From CAWAND01 sp963783335 (lineage in GTDB: Bacteria; Chloroflexota; Anaerolineae; Anaerolineales; E44-bin32): a stretch of DNA of 64,000 nt. Under the pieces are notes generated by a model that was given only the letters and a program-made list of their open reading frames with translations, was not told where the DNA came from and ran no database searches. Where the stretch lies: contig CAWAND010000004.1 of assembly GCA_963783335.1 (NCBI GenBank), forward strand, positions 310,001 to 374,000, given 5' to 3'. Positions 42,621-49,964 of this stretch are shown here, in pieces. Each line of letters opens with the position of its first letter. Position 1 is the first letter of the stretch. A program made the position numbers and the translations under genes.

Positions 42621-44744
42621 TGCGCGGTGGTATCGATACAAATCCCGTTCCAGCCTATCGAGTATGGCTGACGTATGCGGCCATTGGCGGCCTGCTGATC
42701 GTGTTCATCTTTCGCCTGTACCAGCTCCAGATACTGCAGGGCCCCGACTTCGTAACTGCCGCAACCGACAATCGTCTGGAAACCGTCAACATCCCCGCCC
42801 CGCGCGGCGTGATCTACGACCGCAACGGTTCGCTGTTGGTGCGCAACATCCCCTCGTTCAATGTGGCCATCACGCCGGCCCTGCTCCCCGACAGCCAGGC
42901 GGAAATTCAGGCCATCTACCGCAAGTTGTCAGCCCTCACCGGTGTCCCCGTCGACCAGCCGGGCGAGAAGGCCGCCAAATGCGTCGCCGGACGCGGCATA
43001 CAGCAGTTGGTAGACGAAGGTGCTTCCATCGCCCCCTATGACGCCTGGCCGATCGCCTGCAATGTGGACCAAAACATCGCCCGCATTGTCGAAGAGGACA
43101 GCGCCGATATGCCCGGGGTGTCTGTGGAAACACTGCCCGTGCGAGACTACACGACCGGATCCTTGACCTCAGCCATCATCGGCTACTTGGGGCCGATCTA
43201 CGATACAGTTGCCGATAGATTCAAGAGCCTTGGCTTTGACCCCAATCGAGACAAGATCGGCTACTCGGGCATCGAACTTGAGTATCAGAACGTACTCGCC
43301 GGCCGCAACGGGGTCAAAGAAGTCGAAGTCGACGTCGCCGGTAAGGTGATCCGTGAAGTGGGCACGGTCACCCAGCCGCTCCCCGGCAACAGCCTCAAAT
43401 TGACCATCGACACCCGGCTGCAAGCCGCAGCCGAATTCTGCGCTCCAAAGCCGCATCGACTTCATGAACCGCTATTCCGGTCGGGAGCGGGTGCCGCTGG
43501 GTGTGATAATTGTGATGAACCCGCAGACGGGGGAAATCCTGGCAATGGCCAGCCTGCCGACCTATGAGAACAACCGCATGGCCCGCTTCATCCCCGTTGA
43601 CTACTATGAGCAGCTGGCGGCCAACACACGCGGCAACCCCCTGGTAGATCACGCTGTCGCATCCGAATTCCCGCCCGGGTCCACGTTCAAGTTGGTCACC
43701 TCCGTCGGCGTCCTGAATGAGCACGTCATCGATCCCAATCGGACGATCTTCGACCCCGGCAAGATCACCATCCAGAACCAATACTTCCCCAACGACCCGG
43801 GCAAAGCCAAGGATTTCGTCTGTTGGAAGGCGGATGGACACGGAGAGGTCGATTTCGTCCACGGACTCGCCTGGTCGTGCAACGTCTATTTCTACAAGGT
43901 GGGCGGCGGCTACCAGAATGAGGTGCCCAACAACGGCCTGGGGATCGAGCGCCTCGGCTGGTATGCGCGCGAACTCGGTTATGCTGGGCAGCTGGGCATA
44001 GACCTGCCCAATGAAGAGAACGGTTTGATCCCGGACCGTGAATACAAGCGGATCCACTTGGGTGAGAGCTGGTCGACAGGAGACACCTACAACACGGTCG
44101 TCGGGCAGGGATTCGTCGGCGCCACCCCGCTCCAAGTCCTGACTTCGGCCTCGACAATCGCCAACGGCGGCAAGGTGATGTGGCCGCACGTCGTGTCCGA
44201 TATCCTGGATGGCGAGGGCAACACGGTCCAACACTTCGACCCCTGCGTCCTGTGGAACCTCACCGACGGGGTCACCACCCCTTTGGATGAGATCGGCGCC
44301 AACTGTCCCAACGTCCCCGACATCGTACGAACCTCACGCGAGCAGTGGGGCACGCCCGACGCCCACAACGTCGACCCCAGTGTGATCAAGCTCGTGCAAC
44401 AAGGCATGCACGATGTGGTTTCGCTCCCGCCGGGCCCCAAGGATCAACCCGGCACGGCCTACAACTATGGACAACTGGACAATATTTCATCCGCCGGCAA
44501 GACCGGCACAGGGGAGTTTTGCGACAGCGTGGCCGATGCCCAAGGTCTGTGTCAACCAGGAGACTGGCCGACCCATGGCTGGTACGTCTCGTACGCTCCC
44601 TATGACAATCCAGAGATCGTGGCCGTCGGCTTCCTGTACAACGGCGGTGAGGGCGCCGTCTCCGCCGCCCCGATGGTTGCGCAGGTTATGAATGCCTACT
44701 TTCGGTTGAAGGCCATCGACGTCGCCTCAACTCTGCCCCAATAA
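42620..44744 (+). CDS. mrdA: Penicillin-binding protein 2 (elongation transpeptidase) MrdA, single-base frameshift
   Basis: This class-B penicillin-binding protein has about 707 residues. An N-terminal membrane anchor (about 18-38) leads to the PBP dimerisation domain with APRGVIYDRNGSLLVRNIPS. The transpeptidase domain has the active-site tetrad PPGSTFKLV (near 352), the second motif WSCNVYFYKVG (near 418) and the third motif SSAGKTGTGEF (near 625). The frame is broken at about 43436, where GAATTCTG has one T too many. Deleting it joins TRLQAAAESALQSRIDFMNR, and the total span is exactly 3n+1. Because the enzyme should be essential, a sequencing error is likelier than decay. RodA, its glycosyltransferase partner, is four genes downstream. 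Confidence 0.9.
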
Positions 44745-44750
44745 ACATGT

Positions 44751-44768
44751 TTGTGATAATCTCCACAA
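44751..44768. promoter_or_regulatory. Rex/CRP-like operator palindrome, site 4
   Basis: TTGTGAT-AATC-TCCACAA matches the Rex-type consensus at 12 of 14 positions. It lies 6 nt after the mrdA stop codon and about 60 nt upstream of the minC -10 box. Confidence 0.4.
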
Positions 44769-44823
44769 TCTGTAGACACCTTACAGCCCCCAATGCGGGC
44801 TGTTCGCCTCGCCCTACCCCCCA

Positions 44824-44832
44824 TGCTATAAT
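44824..44832 (+). promoter_or_regulatory. Extended -10 promoter of minCDE-rodA
   Basis: TGC-TATAAT with 16 nt to the minC ATG at 44849. A five-codon ORF (ATG at 44842, 9 nt from the hexamer) overlaps the minC start in another frame. Confidence 0.6.
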
Positions 44833-44848
44833 CGGCCGGCGATGACCT

Positions 44849-45532
44849 ATGAGCGATAGCCTGGCGATCAAAGGCGTTGGGGACGCCCTGCTGATCAGCG
44901 TTCCGGAAGAAGATGGGCCGGACGCTCTCGAAACGTTGATGCAGAGGATCGACGAACGGGTCGAGTTCTTTCGCGGGGCGCATTTGGCGATCGACTTCGC
45001 CGCCAGAGATTTGCATGCCTCCGATCTCGGCCACCTGCGAGATGCCCTTTCCGAGCGCTTGATCAGCCTGCAGACTGTCCTGTCAACGTCGGATGCGACG
45101 CTCAAAGCAGCCAGTGACCTGGGCCTGGAAACGACCCTGCGGCGAGAGAAATCAGTCGACATCGAAGATCAACCGCTGGTGACCGAGTTGGACGGTGAAC
45201 AGGCGGCCTTCGTCCAGCGGACCATGCGCTCGGGGAACAGCATCCAGCATCCGGGACATGTGGTTGTCTTGGGAGATGTCAACCCAGGCGCCGAGATCAC
45301 TGCCGGAGGCAACGTGATTGTTTGGGGCCGTCTGCGAGGCGTGGTTCACGCTGGAGCGGCCGGCGACGAGAGCGCCGTCGTATGCGCCCTCGACCTGGCG
45401 CCTGCCCAGCTGCGCATCGCAGGACAGATCGCACTGTCACCCGAGCGAAAGGGTGACCCCAAGCCAGAAGTCGCCCGCATTCGCGACGGCCAGTTGGTGG
45501 CCGAGCCTTGGGCGTTGAGCCGGACCTTCTAG
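44849..45532 (+). CDS. minC: Septum site-determining protein MinC
   Basis: MinC blocks FtsZ ring assembly away from midcell and is recruited by MinD. The 227-residue product has a divergent N-terminal FtsZ-inhibiting domain (about 1-105). The C-terminal beta-helix is diagnostic: RSGNSIQHPGHVVVLGDVNPGAEITAGGNVIVWGRLRGVVHAGAAGD (residues about 126-172), then AQLRIAGQIALSP. The ribosome site is weak (GGCGATG) and the predicted leader is only about 10 nt. minD follows after 34 bp. Confidence 0.92.
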   Translation: MSDSLAIKGVGDALLISVPEEDGPDALETLMQRIDERVEFFRGAHLAIDFAARDLHASDLGHLRDALSERLISLQTVLSTSDATLKAASDLGLETTLRREKSVDIEDQPLVTELDGEQAAFVQRTMRSGNSIQHPGHVVVLGDVNPGAEITAGGNVIVWGRLRGVVHAGAAGDESAVVCALDLAPAQLRIAGQIALSPERKGDPKPEVARIRDGQLVAEPWALSRTF

Positions 45533-45566
45533 GGCCCGCGCCCTGCAATCATGGAGAGCCAAGCCT

Positions 45567-46373
45567 ATGACGGCTAAGATCGCAACCATCACGTCGGGCA
45601 AGGGCGGCGTGGGAAAGACCACCGCCACGGCCAATATCGGCGTGGCCCTGGCCTCGATGGGCAAACGCGTGGTCTGCATCGACGCCGACATCGGCCTGCG
45701 CAACCTCGATGTGGTGATGGGCCTGGAGAATCGCATCGTCTACGACCTGGTGGATGTCGTCGAAGGGCGCTGCAAGCTGCGGCAGGCGCTGATCAAGGAC
45801 AAGCGCTTGAGCGATCTTTACCTGATCCCCGCCGCGCAAACTCGGGACAAAACCGCCGTGTCCCCACAAGACATGATCAAGCTCACCGATGATCTTCGGT
45901 CGGAGTTCGACTGGGTGATCGTCGACTCACCCGCCGGCATCGAGCGCGGCTTTCGCAACGCCATTGCGCCGGCCGACGTGGTGCTTGTGGTGACCAACCC
46001 AGAGGTCTCTTCCGTGCGCGATGCGGACCGGATCATCGGCTTGATCGAGGCCGAGGAGAAGGGGCCCGGCAAGCTGATCGTGAACCGAATCAAGCCGGAG
46101 ATGGTCAAACGCGGCGACATGCTCGACACCCCGGATATCCTCGATGTCTTGGCCATCGAACTCCTGGGCATCATCCCCGAAGACGAGAACGTAATTGTGG
46201 CCTCCAACCAGGGGCTGCCGGTGGCCATGGATCCCAAGAGCCGGGCGGGGAGAGCCTTCATGAGCACCGCGCGCCGGCTGGACGGCGAAGACGTGCCCTT
46301 TGAGTCCTTGGAAGGCGCAGATGGCTTTTTCGGCCGACTCTCTCGGCTGGTGAAGCCGGGAGGCGACGGATGA
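45567..46373 (+). CDS. minD: Septum site-determining ATPase MinD
   Basis: This deviant Walker-A ATPase of 268 residues cycles on and off the membrane with MinE. It has ITSGKGGVGKTTATANIG (residues 7-24), DADIGLRNLDVVMGLENRI (near 38), DWVIVDSPAGIERGF (near 117) and VTNPEVSSVRDADRI (near 143). The C-terminal amphipathic membrane-targeting helix is present as FFGRLSRLVKPG. It lies between minC and minE, overlapping minE by 4 nt (ATGA). Confidence 0.97.
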   Translation: MTAKIATITSGKGGVGKTTATANIGVALASMGKRVVCIDADIGLRNLDVVMGLENRIVYDLVDVVEGRCKLRQALIKDKRLSDLYLIPAAQTRDKTAVSPQDMIKLTDDLRSEFDWVIVDSPAGIERGFRNAIAPADVVLVVTNPEVSSVRDADRIIGLIEAEEKGPGKLIVNRIKPEMVKRGDMLDTPDILDVLAIELLGIIPEDENVIVASNQGLPVAMDPKSRAGRAFMSTARRLDGEDVPFESLEGADGFFGRLSRLVKPGGDG

Positions 46374-46642
46374 GCTTCTTTAGCCGTCTCCTGGGCGAGA
46401 ATTGCAAAAGCGCCAAATCCGCCAAAGAGCGTCTGCAGTTGGTGTTGGTCCACGACCGTGCAGATCTTTCCCCCGGGAACCTTGAAGCACTCAAGGACGA
46501 AGTCATCGACGTGATATCCCGCTACGTGGACATCGATCGGCGGGCGGTGTCCATCTCGTTGACCAAGGACCGCAACGAGCAGCGGCTGGTGGCCGATATA
46601 CCCCTCGCCAATGCACGGCGGCGGCGGGGTTCGGCGGGGTAG
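46370..46642 (+). CDS. minE: Cell division topological specificity factor MinE
   Basis: The 90-residue product has the MinE layout: an N-terminal membrane-binding and MinD-contact segment (FFSRLLGENCKSAKSAKERLQLVLVHDRADLSP as an interval at 3-35), then the topological specificity domain (LEALKDEVIDVISRYVDID, near 38-56). The segment with KERLQ-x-x-LxHDR is the conserved anti-MinCD helix/strand. It overlaps minD by 4 nt, so stoichiometric translation is likely. The C-terminal tail is Arg- and Gly-rich. Confidence 0.93.
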   Translation: MSFFSRLLGENCKSAKSAKERLQLVLVHDRADLSPGNLEALKDEVIDVISRYVDIDRRAVSISLTKDRNEQRLVADIPLANARRRRGSAG

Positions 46643-46646
46643 CACG

Positions 46647-47750
46647 TTGGCCACACAAACCCGACATTGGCGACACTTCGATATCTGGTTGCTCGCCTCG
46701 GTGGCGGTCATGACCATCGCCGGGGTGGCGATGATTCGGTCGGCTATCGGCGGCAACGCCAATCTGGCGGAGTTGGTCCCGCGCCAGGCCATTTATGCCC
46801 TGCTGGGCTTTGTGGTTCTGTTCGCGTCAGCCGCCATCGATTACCGCCTGTGGTCCGCCCTCGCCCGACCGCTCTACATCCTCACCGTCGGTCTGCTGCT
46901 GCTGATCGATCTGGCCGGCGTCGTGGGTTTCGGCTCGGCCCGTTGGTTCAACGCCGGAATCGTCCAGATTCAACCCTCCGAGCTGGCCAAGACCGTGATG
47001 ATCATCGTGCTGGCCAATTTCTTCGCCCGCAATGAGGCGGACATCCAGCAACCGCGCACCATCGTGCGCAGCCTGATCCTGCTGGGTGTACCCATGCTGC
47101 TCATCTTCCGTCAGCCTGATCTGAGCACCTCGATCGTGGTGGGCGTCATTTGGCTGGCGCTGGTGTGGGCGGCCGGGGCGAGAATCAAGCACCTGCTCAT
47201 GCTGGGCGGGATCGGCGTTGCCGGGCTGGCGGCCGCGATTCCGTTTCTTCAGTCCTATCAAATCGCCCGGGTCGTCACGTTCCTCTTTCCCAACCCCGAG
47301 GCCAGCTACGGCGCGACCTACAATGTGAACCAATCGTTGATCGCCATTGGCTCAGGCGGTTGGTTCGGCGAGGGCTATGGGCAAGGAACGCAGGTACAGC
47401 TGCGCTTTCTCAAGGTGCGCCAAACCGACTTCATCTTCTCGGTGATTTCGGAGGAATTCGGCTTCATCGGGGCCCTGGCCGTCATGCTGCTGTTGATGTT
47501 CGTCGTCTACCGCTGCCTGAGGGCCGCCCGCATCGCCCGGGACACTTTCGGGGCGCTGATCTGCTACGGCGTGGCGATCTTGCTGCTCTTCCAGGGCTCG
47601 TTCAATATCGGCATGAACATGAACTTGTTCCCCGTTTCCGGCTTGACCCTGCCCTTCATAAGCTACGGCGGGTCGTCACTGCTCTCCAGCCTTCTCGGAA
47701 TCGGCCTGGTGGAGAGCGTGATTCTGCGCCACAAGCAAATCGAACTCTGA
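46647..47750 (+). CDS. rodA: Rod shape-determining peptidoglycan glycosyltransferase RodA (SEDS family)
   Basis: This polytopic membrane protein (367 residues, about ten helices) polymerises glycan strands with PBP2. SEDS signatures include GFGSARWFNAGIVQIQPSELAKTVMI (near 103-128), with the Asp of FRQPDLSTSIV near 158. Further signatures are YNVNQSLIAIGSGGWFGEGYGQGTQ, TDFIFSVISEEFGFIGA and the closing FPVSGLTLPFISYGGSSLLSS. The start is uncertain. I prefer the TTG at 46647, just after the minE stop; an ATG at 46611 would overlap minE by 32 nt. It closes the shape and division cluster whose PBP2 is mrdA. Confidence 0.94.
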   Translation: MATQTRHWRHFDIWLLASVAVMTIAGVAMIRSAIGGNANLAELVPRQAIYALLGFVVLFASAAIDYRLWSALARPLYILTVGLLLLIDLAGVVGFGSARWFNAGIVQIQPSELAKTVMIIVLANFFARNEADIQQPRTIVRSLILLGVPMLLIFRQPDLSTSIVVGVIWLALVWAAGARIKHLLMLGGIGVAGLAAAIPFLQSYQIARVVTFLFPNPEASYGATYNVNQSLIAIGSGGWFGEGYGQGTQVQLRFLKVRQTDFIFSVISEEFGFIGALAVMLLLMFVVYRCLRAARIARDTFGALICYGVAILLLFQGSFNIGMNMNLFPVSGLTLPFISYGGSSLLSSLLGIGLVESVILRHKQIEL

Positions 47751-47776
47751 CAACGCCCATCTGGCGAGGAGTCAAG

Positions 47777-49255
47777 ATGATTGATCAACAGCCGGCGCGC
47801 GTCCGCATTGCGCCATCGCCCACCGGCCGCTTTCACATCGGCAACGCTCGCACCGCCCTGTACGATTTTCTGCTGGCGCGTCAAACAGGCGGGCAGTTCA
47901 TCCTTCGCATTGAAGACACCGACCGGAAGCGTTTCGACCCTGAGGCCGAAGCGGAGATCAAGGACAGCCTGCGCTGGCTTGGGCTGGATTGGGACGAAGG
48001 ACCCGATATCGGGGGACCCTTCGGGCCCTACCGACAGTCGGAGCGCGTCGACATTTATCATCAGCACGCGCAGCAGCTGATCGAAAGCGGCCATGCCTAC
48101 TACTGCTTCTGTTCCCCGGAGCGACTGGCAGAAGTTCGCAAACAGCAGCAGAAGCGTAAGCAACCACCCCATTATGACGGCCTATGCCGCCAGCTCAACC
48201 CCGACGAAGCAGCAGCCAGGGCGGCAAATGAACCGCATGTCATTCGATTCAAGACCCCTCGCGAAGGCACCACCACAGCCGTGGATAACCTGCGCGACCC
48301 GATCACAGTTGAGAACAGCACCATCGATGACTACGTCCTGGTCAAGTCGGATGGTCTGCCCGTGTATCACCTGGCCGCCATGGTGGATGACCATCTGATG
48401 GGCATCACCCACGTCATGCGCGGTTCCGAATGGCTCGGCACCTTCCCCCTGCACGTGCTGATCTACGAGGCCTTCGGTTGGGAACAGCCGAATTGGGTGC
48501 ACTTGTCGGTCTTCCTCAACCCCAGCGGCAAGGGAAAGCTGAGCAAGCGCCACGGCCAGCAGGGCGCCAATGCCATCTTCGTGACCGATTTGCGGGAGAT
48601 GGGCTACCTGCCTGAGGCCGTCAACAATTGGATGGCCCTCATGGGCTGGTCCTTCGATGACCACACCGAGTATTTCCCCTTGGAAAAGCTGATCGATAAC
48701 TTCTCACTCGAGAAGCTCAAAGCCAATCCTGCTGCCGTCAACTACGGCAAGTTGGACCATTTCAACGGACTTTACATCCGCGACCTGTCCATTGAAGATC
48801 TGGCAGCCCGGATCGCACCGTTCTTCGAATCCGCCGGCATCCAGGCAGATATGGCGACGCTTACCCAGATTGCGCCCATCATCCAGGAGCGGATCCGAAC
48901 CCTAGAGGAAGCAGTCGACATGGCCGGTTTCTTCTTTGAAGCGGAAGTCGAGCCGGATCCCGCGTCTCTCGTCGCCAAGGGCCTGACACCCGCCCAGGCC
49001 GCGGGCGCCGCCCAGAGCGCTCTGGAGGTCATCCAGGCGACAGCATTTGAGGCTGAGACGCTGGAGGCCGCCCTGAGAGCCTTGGCCGACGATTTGGGCA
49101 TTTCGGCGGGGCAACTGTTCACGATCCTGCGCGAAGCCGTCACCGGTCAGCGCGTCAGCCCGCCGCTCTTGGAGACGATGGAGATCGTCGGGCGAACCAA
49201 GGTGATTGAACGACTCCAGCACGCCATTGTTCTGCTGCAATCGCAATCAGAGTGA
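47777..49255 (+). CDS. gltX: Glutamate--tRNA ligase
   Basis: This 492-residue class-I aminoacyl-tRNA synthetase carries APSPTGRFHIGNARTALYD with the HIGH-type motif (HIGN, near 16) and GQFILRIEDTDRKRF. Next are DHLMGITHVMRGSEWL and the KMSKS-type loop KGKLSKRHGQQGA (near 253). The helical anticodon-binding domain follows (about 320-490). The true start is the ATG at 47777 with GAGGAG upstream; the 209 in-frame codons before it overlap rodA. No glutaminyl-tRNA synthetase is in the window. Whether this enzyme also charges tRNA-Gln (non-discriminating type) cannot be settled by eye, but a tRNA-Gln gene lies 508 bp downstream. Confidence 0.95.
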   Translation: MIDQQPARVRIAPSPTGRFHIGNARTALYDFLLARQTGGQFILRIEDTDRKRFDPEAEAEIKDSLRWLGLDWDEGPDIGGPFGPYRQSERVDIYHQHAQQLIESGHAYYCFCSPERLAEVRKQQQKRKQPPHYDGLCRQLNPDEAAARAANEPHVIRFKTPREGTTTAVDNLRDPITVENSTIDDYVLVKSDGLPVYHLAAMVDDHLMGITHVMRGSEWLGTFPLHVLIYEAFGWEQPNWVHLSVFLNPSGKGKLSKRHGQQGANAIFVTDLREMGYLPEAVNNWMALMGWSFDDHTEYFPLEKLIDNFSLEKLKANPAAVNYGKLDHFNGLYIRDLSIEDLAARIAPFFESAGIQADMATLTQIAPIIQERIRTLEEAVDMAGFFFEAEVEPDPASLVAKGLTPAQAAGAAQSALEVIQATAFEAETLEAALRALADDLGISAGQLFTILREAVTGQRVSPPLLETMEIVGRTKVIERLQHAIVLLQSQSE

Positions 49256-49348
49256 GGCTTGATTTACCCTGCGGTCATCGCCCTATCGGCAGGCAGCATT
49301 GAGGATGCGGCCCAGTCGGGGCATGGATCACCTGCACTGCTCCGGGCC

Positions 49349-49640
49349 TTATCTCTGAAGAATGCGTATGTGGTTGACAAGATGCCAGCGATCTTTCTCT
49401 GCATCGTACAAGTGCGATGACATCCCCGTCCAGTCGACACCGTTGGGGATAATGTAGAAGAGCACTCCGTCAGACAGCCCAACCACTTGAGGGTCCCGGT
49501 AGTCCTAGGGCGCCGGGTTGTATGTAGGGGCCCGTGGGCCAATTCCTCGTCCTTCTTCGCCATGGCACTCGGAACAGGAACTGCTGTCCCAGGTCAGGTT
49601 GCCGCATGTCACAGGACCAAATCGCCAGGCGGAGGGTTAG
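49349..49640 (-). pseudogene. Remnant of a c-type cytochrome domain with in-frame stop
   Basis: In one minus-strand frame the sequence reads SSSCSECHGEEGRGIGPRAP, with the haem motif CSECH at 49576-49562. After a TAG (49507-49505) it continues in the same frame as DYRDPQVVGLSDGVLFYIIP and ends with DRWHLVNHIRIL at a TAA (49351-49349). This is the normal progression of a small membrane-bound cytochrome c (CxxCHG-x-x-G-x-GP, then W-x-x-V-x-x-IR). Upstream, NPPPGD in another frame looks like the usual pre-domain linker. No start, promoter or ribosome site is seen. It is either a truncated relic or, less likely, contains read-through. Confidence 0.65.
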
Positions 49641-49741
49641 GGAAATGAGCGGCCCATCCAGGGTGATTTGCCGATGACCACCTATCTTTGACGACTTGGT
49701 ATTGGGCGTGTCAGCCAGGTTGGACGCCCGTAGCGAGCCTA

Positions 49742-49750
49742 TGGTACAAT
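49742..49750 (+). promoter_or_regulatory. Promoter of the tRNA-Gln gene
   Basis: TGG-TACAAT ends 12 nt before the mature tRNA. TTGGAC at 49720-49725 is a possible -35, but the 19-nt spacer is long. Confidence 0.55.
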
Positions 49751-49762
49751 GTCCGACGCCTT

Positions 49763-49833
49763 TGGGGGTTCGTCTAGCGGTAGGACAGCGGACTCTGAAT
49801 CCGTTAGCCGAGGTTCGAATCCTCGACCCCCAG
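49763..49833 (+). tRNA. tRNA-Gln (anticodon CUG)
   Basis: A complete 71-nt cloverleaf. The 7-bp acceptor stem is TGGGGGT with ACCCCCA, and the discriminator is G. The D-arm contains AGCGGTAGGA. The anticodon arm GCGGA-CTCTGAA-TCCGT gives the loop anticodon CTG. The T-arm has GGTTCGAATCC. The CCA end is not encoded (CC-T follows). A promoter with an extended -10 precedes it and an intrinsic terminator follows 27 nt later, so it is a single-gene unit. Confidence 0.95.
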
Positions 49834-49860
49834 CCTAGAACCCCGAGTGGGGACACAAGG

Positions 49861-49893
49861 CCCGGCCTCAGGAAGCACCTGAGCCGGGTTTTT
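49861..49893 (+). terminator. Intrinsic terminator of the tRNA-Gln unit
   Basis: CCCGGC-TCAGG stem (one bulged C) with CCTGA-GCCGGG and an AAGCA loop, followed by TTTTT. Confidence 0.85.
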
Positions 49894-49964
49894 GCTCTTA
49901 ATATGGACACGTTGGGTGCGAAACTTCGAGGGGAGATTCGGCCTCTTACCTGACCAGAAGGGCG

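Noticed and set aside
44849..45532. MinC N-terminal region as a separate unknown domain
   Set aside because: It is divergent but of the right length and followed by an unmistakable MinC beta-helix, with minD and minE behind it.
49470..49910. Minus-strand ORF of 146 codons across the tRNA-Gln gene
   Set aside because: It runs through a tRNA and its terminator, and is out of frame with the cytochrome c remnant that explains the same DNA.
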